DNA of 9,215 nt from Chloroflexota bacterium (GTDB lineage: Bacteria; Chloroflexota; Dehalococcoidia; Lucifugimonadales; JAPUKM01). Positions 1-4,937 of the stretch are shown piece after piece. The notes under the pieces are model-generated. The model was not told the origin of the DNA. It ran no database searches and saw only the letters and a program-made list of their open reading frames with translations. Where the stretch lies: the NCBI GenBank assembly GCA_027295645.1, contig JAPUKM010000050.1:1-9215 (forward strand), given 5' to 3'. Each line of letters opens with the position of its first letter. Within the stretch, counting starts at the first letter, position 1. The position numbers and the translations under genes were made by a program.

Positions 1-84
1 CTCCCCGCTTTATTCCCACCAGCCTACTCCACAGCGGATCCTCGGGCGCGAAGATCTTCCCGCTCACGAGGCCTGGCCCGCCGA

Positions 85-133
85 CCTACGCCGCTACCAG
101 AACGGAGAGCTTGCGTTTGCGGTGCGGTTTGAG
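85..133. repeat. Dispersed intergenic repeat, copy A
   Basis: This 49-base core matches copy B (2524-2572) at 44 of 49 positions by hand alignment, and also matches copy C (4761-4809). The best-kept part is the run GGAGAGCTTGCGTTTGCGGT. Read on the minus strand, it carries the short tail HRKRKLSVLVAA followed by TAG, as copies B and C do with few changes. The sequence further left (about 64-84) resembles the other copies only weakly. It is not flanked by recognisable terminal inverted repeats or target duplications. I do not recognise the family. Confidence 0.75.
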
Positions 134-209
134 GAGACGGCCCTCACCTTGCCCTTTGGGAGTATCCGGCCAATGGTTTTGGCATTGCCGCTTGCCACGC
201 TCACAAAGG

Positions 210-243
210 AGCGCCTCTCCCAATCACGCAAGGGAGAGGCGCT
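210..243. terminator. Strong hairpin, possible bidirectional terminator
   Basis: A perfect 12-bp inverted repeat (AGCGCCTCTCCC at 210-221, GGGAGAGGCGCT at 232-243) encloses a 10-base loop. Only two further Ts follow on the plus strand and a CCTTT on the minus strand, so it lacks a proper U tract. It could act as a terminator for transcripts from either side, or be a structured repeat element. The stem itself is certain; the function is inferred. Confidence 0.45.
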
Positions 244-365
244 TTCGGAGGTCACTGGGGCGGATGCGAATCAACCCCAGCGACTCGCCACAAATAAGCT
301 CTCGCCTAGCTCGGCAGAGCGAACTCCAGACGTCCCATGCCGGTCTTCTTCGGCATCTACTAGGA

Positions 366-396
366 GTCTCCGGGGGCTGAGATGCCCCCCGGAGAC
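366..396 (-). terminator. Hairpin downstream of the solute-binding protein gene
   Basis: A perfect 11-bp stem (GTCTCCGGGGG at 366-376, CCCCCGGAGAC at 386-396) has a 9-base loop. It begins about 43 bases beyond the stop codon of the minus-strand lipoprotein gene. That position suits a transcript end or a 3' stabilising structure, but no T-run follows on the minus strand, so a canonical intrinsic terminator cannot be claimed. A smaller hairpin (337-342 with 351-356, stem ATGCCG/CGGCAT) follows in the minus-strand direction. Confidence 0.5.
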
Positions 397-438
397 CCTT
401 GAGAGATTGTTGGACACGTCAAGTTAGTTGGTGCGTAC

Positions 439-2253
439 CTAGGACGGCTGCGCGAATTCCAATCCTCCAAGAACTTGTTTCTTGGGGAACGGAATGTACG
501 AGCCTGCCTTCACCGCATCGCCTACGCCGAAAAGCGTATGAACGCTGACAACAGCAGCTGCGTTGTGTACCCGGTACTCCCAGTCACCGATCTGGCGCTC
601 CAGGTTCGCTATTTCGACTGGATCAAGACTTCTGTCGGAGATCGAGCAGATGTCGGTGAAAAACTGCAATGTGGAGTGCATGATCACCTGGTAAGTGGGG
701 CCGCCATGGAGACAGGCGTACCGCTGCGGCCGAGCGATGGGACCACCCTCAAAGAGGTAGGTCCACCCGTCGGTCGCCTGGTCCAGGAGCATGGCCCGCA
801 GCGTTGGGCGGTACTCACCCAGACGGCGGTTGATCGTGCATCCAAGATGCTCCTCCCACATGCCGGCCACGGCCTCACCGACGTCTGGGCCGTAGACCTG
901 ACCTGAGATGAGCCACATGTTGAACTCGAAGCAGCCCTCATGACCGGCGTCCTTCAGGATCTGCCTTGCAAGCGCGGGATCGAATGGATGGGGTTTCCAG
1001 GCGTCGTTCCACCACTCCGGCGGCCCGCCGCCAGCTCCGGCGGTGGGGGAGAGGAAGGAGAATGGGATGATCCCGATCTCGCCAAAGCCGAAGAGGATCT
1101 TGTCCAGGATGGCCTGGCGGTCGATGGCGTAGTTAAGGGCCTTGCGGACCTCAAGGGCGCTACCTTCCAGTGGAGTATCCGTGGTCCACGGGAAGTTGGG
1201 GTCGTAGTTCGGGTTGTCCGGGAAAAGACCGCCGAACTGGACGAACGGCTCGACGCTATTTTTGCCAACGATGATATCGACTCCTGCATTCTCAACTTCA
1301 GCGGCCAGTCTACCCGGCAGGGTCCCGATATCGATCTGGCCGGTGCGCAGCATGGCGATCTTGGTGGCCAGGTCCAGCACCTTGAAGTAATGGATTTGCT
1401 CGAAGCCCGGTGTTACTCTATGGAAGTCCGGCACCGCGGTGACGACCACATCGTAGCCGCGTTGCTGGGATGTGAACTCGTATGGGCCAGCTAAGACCGG
1501 GTTCACAGTGAACTCGTCTTCACCTACCGCCTCCATGTACGCCTTGGAGATTGGGCGGAGGGTCCGGGCCTCCTCTGCCGAAATCACTCTGAACTGCTCC
1601 ACCAAGTTAAATTTCTCGGGTTGATGGATCTTCAGGACCGAGGGGTCAGAAAAATCCAGGTTGGCGGGGTCGGAGCCGTACCATCGTCCGATCTGCCTTC
1701 TGTTGGAGTTGACTGTTCCCTCTTTGAGCATCTCGGTCATGGTGAAGGCGACATCCTCAGATGTCACTTCCCCCCAGCCTTTGGCGAACTTGATCCCGGG
1801 TTTGATGACCCATTCCCAGTCCAGGCTGCCATCGGCGTTCTCCGTGAAATCCCAACTCTCAAGGGTTGCCTCGTTAGTGGGCCCGTCTACTCCCCAGTCC
1901 CACCACACCATCGGGTCGCTTATATTCCACATCGGCGCTTCGCCGGTCGTCGCCCGGAGTAGCCACTGTTCATTTCCTAAGTTAGCTACCACCCTAAGGA
2001 CACCCGTCGGTTTCCGCGTCATTACCGCGGTAGGCGCGGGGGTGCTAGTGGGTGCGGGCGTGGCCGTCACCACCACCGGTGTTCCAGCGACGATGATCGT
2101 GATTGGCGTGGGCGTATCGGCGGGCGTTGCCGTAGCCGGCACCCGCGTCGCGGTCGACTGTGGTGTCGGGGTGTCATCGTCGCCCCCACACGCCGCCAGC
2201 GCAAGCGCCGCGACCATTCCCAAAAGTCCAATTGTCCTAAACTTCAGTTTCAT
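439..2253 (-). CDS. ABC transporter substrate-binding lipoprotein, peptide/SBP_bac_5 type
   Basis: The predicted 604-residue protein is an extracytoplasmic solute receptor that would deliver a peptide-like or other ligand to an ABC importer. The N-terminus is a lipoprotein signal: MKLKFR, a hydrophobic stretch (residues 8-21) and lipobox L19-A-A-C22, so Cys22 would be lipidated. Residues 28-78 are a Thr/Pro/Ala-rich tether, common in Chloroflexota receptors. Family SBP_bac_5 hallmarks follow: IKPGIKFAKGWGEVTSEDV near 150-168, NPVLAGPYEF at 251-260 and VRKALNYAIDRQAIL at 369-383. The frame is open 90 codons further upstream, but the ATG at 2253 is chosen because GGGAGG (2260-2265) lies 6 bases before it, the signal peptide starts there, and the extension runs through a promoter and a repeat. 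No permease or ATPase gene is nearby, so the receptor is an orphan within this window. The ligand cannot be read from sequence. Confidence 0.93.
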   Translation of the reverse strand: MKLKFRTIGLLGMVAALALAACGGDDDTPTPQSTATRVPATATPADTPTPITIIVAGTPVVVTATPAPTSTPAPTAVMTRKPTGVLRVVANLGNEQWLLRATTGEAPMWNISDPMVWWDWGVDGPTNEATLESWDFTENADGSLDWEWVIKPGIKFAKGWGEVTSEDVAFTMTEMLKEGTVNSNRRQIGRWYGSDPANLDFSDPSVLKIHQPEKFNLVEQFRVISAEEARTLRPISKAYMEAVGEDEFTVNPVLAGPYEFTSQQRGYDVVVTAVPDFHRVTPGFEQIHYFKVLDLATKIAMLRTGQIDIGTLPGRLAAEVENAGVDIIVGKNSVEPFVQFGGLFPDNPNYDPNFPWTTDTPLEGSALEVRKALNYAIDRQAILDKILFGFGEIGIIPFSFLSPTAGAGGGPPEWWNDAWKPHPFDPALARQILKDAGHEGCFEFNMWLISGQVYGPDVGEAVAGMWEEHLGCTINRRLGEYRPTLRAMLLDQATDGWTYLFEGGPIARPQRYACLHGGPTYQVIMHSTLQFFTDICSISDRSLDPVEIANLERQIGDWEYRVHNAAAVVSVHTLFGVGDAVKAGSYIPFPKKQVLGGLEFAQPS

Positions 2254-2329
2254 CGAATTCCTCCCGCAATTCCAATTGTGCGAACGGCAATCCATGCGCT
2301 GCAACAATACGGTTGTCACAGTCACGCGG

Positions 2330-2358
2330 GTTGTAACACACTGTTCAAGCGTTGTCAA
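2330..2358 (-). promoter_or_regulatory. Sigma70-type promoter of the solute-binding protein gene
   Basis: On the minus strand TTGACA (2353-2358) is a perfect -35 hexamer, followed by 17 bases and TACAAC (2330-2335), a 4-of-6 match to the -10 consensus. Transcription would start near 2323, giving a leader of about 70 bases before the ATG at 2253. Three direct copies of a (G/T)TxACAAC-like octamer overlap it on the minus strand, at 2351-2358, 2330-2337 and 2312-2319. This might be an operator or chance. Confidence 0.6.
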
Positions 2359-2419
2359 GCTAACGACACGCAACACCTGCATTATCCAGGAGAGAAACGA
2401 CGAAAACCGCCATCCGCTA

Positions 2420-2454
2420 GACGTGAATCCTTCACGTGAAGATTGCCTCACGTC
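2420..2454. promoter_or_regulatory. Nested palindrome, candidate operator
   Basis: A perfect 12-bp palindrome, CTTCACGTGAAG (2430-2441), is bracketed by GACGTGA (2420-2426) and TCACGTC (2448-2454), which are complementary to each other and nearly concentric with it. CACGT recurs three times in 35 bases. Its position between divergent genes, about 60 bases upstream of the lipoprotein -35, suits a binding site for a dimeric transcription factor. No regulator gene lies in the window, so the partner is unknown. Confidence 0.45.
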
Positions 2455-2476
2455 CAGCGAGTGCATCACGCGCTTC

Positions 2477-2585
2477 AACTTGCCAGAAGGCCAGAAGTGA
2501 GAGGTCACCGGATAGGTCGCCATCCTACGCCGCGACCAGGACGGAGAGCTTGCGTTTGCGGTGTAGTTCGAGAGGCCCGCCCGGC
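2477..2585. repeat. Dispersed intergenic repeat, copy B
   Basis: Similarity to copy C (4715-4820) extends over about 95 bases: a left flank containing GGCCAGAAGTG and TCACCGG (about 28 of 35 matching), then the 49-base core at 2524-2572 (42 of 49). Copy A matches the core at 44 of 49. A one-base length difference separates B and C between flank and core. The right edge, in a GC-rich run, is approximate. The copy sits in the divergent region upstream of the MBL gene. Unlike an insertion sequence it has no transposase and no clear ends. Confidence 0.8.
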
Positions 2586-2716
2586 CCCGGCAGGATTTCG
2601 AAGTTGGCAGCTTGGATCGCCATGACGTAGACTGCTGACACGGATCTGGACGTGGCCACTTCCCTAGCTTGCCGCGTCGATACGGTACTCAATCTAGCCA
2701 CGAAGCGAGGTGTGCC

Positions 2717-3514
2717 ATGTCAGATGTAAAAGTCTCGGTGGGGAACGTCGAAATCATCTCTCTGTCTGATGGGACTGGCGAGAATCTCATGAAGAACGTC
2801 TTCCCGGACGTGCCTCCTGCCGAATGGAAGAGGTATCCGGACTTCATCTCCCCGGAAGGGAAGCTCAAGAGTAATTACGGCTGTTTCGCGATACGCTCAG
2901 GTGGGAAGACTATCCTCGTCGACACGGGTATCGGCCCTGGCTATCCAGGTCGTCTGTTGGATGAAATGAGAGAGAAAGGTGTAGACGTAAACGAAATCGC
3001 TATTGTGGCTATTACCCACATCCACCCCGATCACGTGGGTTGGAACATCACCCGGGAAAATGGACAGGAGCGCTTGACCTTTCCCAAAGCGAAATATTGG
3101 ATTCCCAAAACTGACTGGGACTTCTATCGCGAGCCACCTTTCGTGAAGGAGATGGTGCTACCGCTTGAGAAATTAGGTGCATTGGAGTTGGTGGACGGGA
3201 AGACACCAATTAGCAGTGAAGTGACGATGGTTCCTACACCTGGACATACGCCAGGGCATATGAGCATCGCCATCTCCTCACAGGGCCAGCAGGGGTTCAT
3301 CCTAGGTGATATAGCCGGCCAGCCTTTTCAAGCGGAGGAAACTGCTTGGGAAATGTCATTCGACAACGATAAGGCACTTGCGAGCCGGACCCGAGAGGCA
3401 ATCCTTGGGGGGTTGGAGCGAGATGGGAGCCTCGTCGGAGGCGGTCATTTCGCACCGCCAAGTTTTGGCCGTTTCGTACGCAGCGAGGGTCGGCGGTACT
3501 GGCACGGCTTGTAG
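2717..3514 (+). CDS. MBL-fold metallo-hydrolase
   Basis: The 265-residue protein is a metallo-beta-lactamase-fold hydrolase, resembling the lactonase-like branch. Metal-ligand motifs are complete: H101-x-H103-x-D105-H106 (THIHPDHVGWN), TPGHTPGH (H177/H181), the bridging Asp in LGDIAG (D198) and a C-terminal His in GGGHF (H244). DTGIGPGYPGR at 69-79 is the usual strand-loop before the metal site. There is no signal peptide, so a cytoplasmic enzyme is expected. The frame is open from 2669, but the ATG at 2717 is preferred: GAGG (2707-2710) lies 6 bases upstream and the fold starts immediately after it. Substrate is unknown; lactones, esters and thioesters are all possible for this family. It is the first of five co-directional genes, 125 bases before the DUF1348 gene. 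Confidence 0.9.
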   Translation: MSDVKVSVGNVEIISLSDGTGENLMKNVFPDVPPAEWKRYPDFISPEGKLKSNYGCFAIRSGGKTILVDTGIGPGYPGRLLDEMREKGVDVNEIAIVAITHIHPDHVGWNITRENGQERLTFPKAKYWIPKTDWDFYREPPFVKEMVLPLEKLGALELVDGKTPISSEVTMVPTPGHTPGHMSIAISSQGQQGFILGDIAGQPFQAEETAWEMSFDNDKALASRTREAILGGLERDGSLVGGGHFAPPSFGRFVRSEGRRYWHGL

Positions 3515-3557
3515 GTCTAAGACATGACAGTCCAAGATCGTTGCCTGTGCCAATCGC

Positions 3558-3573
3558 ACGCCGCGACCAGGAC
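3558..3573. repeat. Degenerate remnant of the dispersed repeat
   Basis: Sixteen bases, ACGCCGCGACCAGGAC, are identical to 2527-2542 inside copy B, after which the match decays (CGGACGCC against GGAGAGCT). It lies 44 bases after the MBL stop. In the minus-strand frame the tail reads VLVAA but continues with TGC where the full copies have TAG. The short length means coincidence cannot be excluded, although the intergenic position matches the other copies. Confidence 0.45.
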
Positions 3574-3639
3574 CGGACGCCTATTGTATCAATCCCGAAA
3601 TGGAAGATATGACAACTACCAGCGAATCAGGAGATGACC

Positions 3640-4119
3640 ATGTCGACAGTCTCAAGTGCTCGTCCTCCCTCCCCTCCCTTTACAAGCGAAACGGCGACCC
3701 AGAAAGTTCGAATGGCTGAAGATGGGTGGAACTCACGGGACCCTGAACGAGTTGCGCTTGCATACACTGTTGACAGCACTTGGAGAAACCGTGCTGAGTT
3801 TCTCTCGGGGCGCGAGGCGATCGTCGCATTCCTCCGACGTAAGTGGGCAAAGGAACTAGACTACCGCCTTATCAAAGAGTTATGGGCCTTTGGTGACGCA
3901 CGCATCGCGGTGCGATTCACCTATGAGTGGCATGACGATTCCGGTAATTGGTTCCGCGCTTATGGCAACGAGAACTGGGAGTTCAACGAGAGCGGCCTTA
4001 TGCGTCGCCGCATCGCGAGCATCAATGACTTACCCATTCGGGAATCGGACCGCAAGTATCACTGGCCTCTGGGCCCCAGGCCGGATGAACACCCAGGATT
4101 ATCCGAACTTGGTCTCTGA
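3640..4119 (+). CDS. DUF1348 family, NTF2/SnoaL-like protein
   Basis: The 159-residue protein matches the DUF1348 family over its whole length as I recall it: a PPFTxETAxxKV opening, AEDGWNSRDPERVALAYT (26-43), STWRNRAEFLSGREAIVAFL (46-65), RKWAKELDYRLIKELWAF (67-84), FTYEWHDDSGNWFRAYGNEN (93-112) and the tail WPLGPRPDEHPGLSELGL. The fold is NTF2/SnoaL-like, a cone with a central pocket; the family has no established reaction. It should be a soluble cytoplasmic protein. Two ATGs occur 6 bases apart; the second (3640) is chosen because AGGAG (3629-3633) lies 6 bases before it, whereas it abuts the first. It is followed 96 bases later by the peroxiredoxin-like gene. Confidence 0.9.
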   Translation: MSTVSSARPPSPPFTSETATQKVRMAEDGWNSRDPERVALAYTVDSTWRNRAEFLSGREAIVAFLRRKWAKELDYRLIKELWAFGDARIAVRFTYEWHDDSGNWFRAYGNENWEFNESGLMRRRIASINDLPIRESDRKYHWPLGPRPDEHPGLSELGL

Positions 4120-4138
4120 ATCTTTCTACCATCACCTC

Positions 4139-4191
4139 TATAAGCTATAAGCGATTTGACGAAGCCAACACCCCAATCTTACTGAGATTGG
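4139..4191 (+). promoter_or_regulatory. Leader of the peroxiredoxin-like gene: TATAAG boxes and hairpin
   Basis: Between the DUF1348 stop and the next gene lie two TATAAG hexamers (4139-4144 and 4146-4151), 7 bases apart, which resemble -10 boxes but have only weak -35 partners (about 3 of 6). A hairpin follows with a perfect 7-bp stem, CCAATCT (4173-4179) and AGATTGG (4185-4191), and a 5-base loop. The hairpin has no T-run, so it may be a weak terminator for the upstream gene or a structure in the 5' leader. Confidence 0.3.
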
Positions 4192-4205
4192 AGTGAGAAA
4201 TCATT

Positions 4206-4210
4206 GGAGG
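4206..4210 (+). promoter_or_regulatory. Ribosome binding site fixing the selenoprotein start
   Basis: GGAGG (part of GGAGGGG) lies 5 bases before ATG 4216. This strong site supports translation starting 44 codons upstream of the in-frame TGA, in a part that would be discarded if TGA were read as the end of the gene. Confidence 0.8.
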
Positions 4211-4215
4211 GGAAG

Positions 4216-4716
4216 ATGCCTAACAAGCTCATGCAACGGGACAGCCTGCCTGAGATCACGCTAAACGTGATCGACGGTCGCACACTGACTCTGCCGGATG
4301 AGATGGTCGGTCGTTACCTGGTATTGCTCTTTTATCGAGGAAACTGGTGACCGTACTGCCGCCGGCAGTTAGCCAGCTATGAAGCCAACAAAACGGAACT
4401 TGAGAGTCTCGGTGCAACTGTTATAGCAGCCACGGTGGAGGATCGGACTTCAACTGAAGATATGGTCAAGGAACAAGCCCTGAGTTTCCCAATAGCCTAT
4501 GGCTTGGCACTGGAGCAACTCGAAGAATATGACCCATGGTGGGCTGATGATCACCACGGTAAGTATCCTCAGCCGATGGAATTCCTTGTCCTTCGGGGTG
4601 GCACCATTTTTGGGTCGATGTACGCATCGGGGCCGATCGGCCGGATGGATGTGGCGGAAGTGCTTACTTCTATCCGTGGACGAGAACGTCGCAGATTGGA
4701 ACAGGAGCAAACCTAA
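4216..4716 (+). CDS. Peroxiredoxin-like selenoprotein, in-frame TGA (Sec45)
   Basis: Read with TGA 4348-4350 as selenocysteine, this gives 166 residues of a thioredoxin-fold AhpC/TSA (peroxiredoxin-like) protein, which would reduce peroxides or act as a thiol oxidoreductase in the cytoplasm. The order is a SLPEITLNVIDGRTLTLPDE opening, strand LVLLFYRGNW (35-44), U45-P-Y-C48, helix RRQLASYEANKTELESLGA, strand TVIAATVED, helix, then FLVLRGGTIFGSMYAS. Cys-containing relatives have FYRGxWCPYC, so the TGA replaces exactly the peroxidatic cysteine and leaves a UxxC redox pair; no other Cys is present. The frame is open before and after the TGA and carries family-like sequence on both sides. The start is fixed by GGAGG 5 bases upstream. 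A SECIS-like hairpin follows the TGA. The alternatives are a TGC/TGT-to-TGA point mutation (pseudogene) or a sequencing error. No Sec-insertion genes are in the window. Confidence 0.85.
4355..4377 (+). promoter_or_regulatory. Candidate bacterial SECIS element
   Basis: Bacterial SECIS elements are stem-loops within the coding sequence just after the UGA, with a G among the first two apical-loop bases, about 16-37 bases downstream. Here GGC (4364-4366) pairs with GCC (4372-4374), extended past one C/A mismatch by GC (4361-4362) with GC (4376-4377). The loop AGTTA begins 17 bases after the TGA and has G in second place. A competing fold is a perfect 6-bp stem, ACTGCC (4355-4360) with GGCAGT (4364-4369), around a GCC loop that also begins with G but lies only 11 bases from the TGA. 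Which one forms cannot be decided by eye. Confidence 0.5.
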
Positions 4717-4820
4717 CCTGCCTCAAGGCCAGAAGTGGAGTGTCACCGGCCGGTTGTCGACCTATGCCGCGACCAATACCGGGAGCTTGCGTTTCTGGTG
4801 TAGTTCGAGAGGGCCCCGTG
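4715..4820. repeat. Dispersed intergenic repeat, copy C
   Basis: This copy starts at the stop codon of the peroxiredoxin-like gene (TAA 4714-4716). It aligns with copy B over about 95 bases, with core 4761-4809 at 42 of 49 matches and the left flank at about 28 of 35. The right end near 4820 is approximate. On the minus strand the core reads LELHQKRKLPVLVAA followed by TAG; relative to copy B three of the five base-changed codons are synonymous, which hints at a once-coding origin. Confidence 0.8.
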
Positions 4821-4937
4821 CCACAGCTGTCCACGGAGACGGCGACGCCTGTTTCGATGTGCTAAGCTTTGCCGCTACACTGACCGTTCTCTCGAGTGTT
4901 GCACTAGATTTCCCTAAAGCGTTCCAAAAGGCTAGCC

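Larger units (their letters stand above)
1..438. other. Intergenic region with repeat and hairpins, no convincing gene
   Basis: I see no supportable gene here. A plus-strand frame stays open from position 2 to 427, but it has no ribosome binding site, runs through two perfect hairpins and becomes low-quality Ser/Arg/Pro-rich sequence. The stretch contains a copy of the dispersed repeat (85-133), a 12-bp-stem hairpin (210-243), a small 6-bp-stem hairpin (337-356) and an 11-bp-stem hairpin (366-396). It lies downstream of the minus-strand lipoprotein gene, so at least the last hairpin probably belongs to the 3' end of that transcript. On the minus strand a frame starting with GTG at 67 stays open to the window edge; it is too short to judge. 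Confidence 0.6.
2254..2716. other. Divergent intergenic region between lipoprotein and MBL genes
   Basis: This stretch carries no gene that I can support; small plus-strand frames here are shadows. Going left to right it holds the ribosome binding site of the minus-strand lipoprotein gene (GGGAGG, 2260-2265), its promoter (2330-2358), a nested palindrome (2420-2454), repeat copy B (2477-2585) and about 130 bases with nothing recognisable up to the MBL start. I found no convincing -35/-10 pair for the MBL gene. Confidence 0.65.

Noticed and set aside
2..427. Plus-strand frame open from position 2 to 427
   Set aside because: It has no ribosome binding site, spans two perfect hairpins and repeat copy A, ends in low-complexity Ser/Arg/Pro sequence and resembles no family I know. 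The equivalent frame in copies B and C is stopped by TAG.
2254..2523. N-terminal extension of the lipoprotein to an ATG at 2523
   Set aside because: It would place 90 unrelated residues before a perfect lipoprotein signal peptide, and it runs through the promoter, the palindrome and repeat copy B. GGGAGG before ATG 2253 settles the start.
4435..4716. Short gene starting at GTG 4435 in the peroxiredoxin region
   Set aside because: It is only the part downstream of the TGA of the selenoprotein gene. It lacks a ribosome binding site and the active site, while the upstream start has both.
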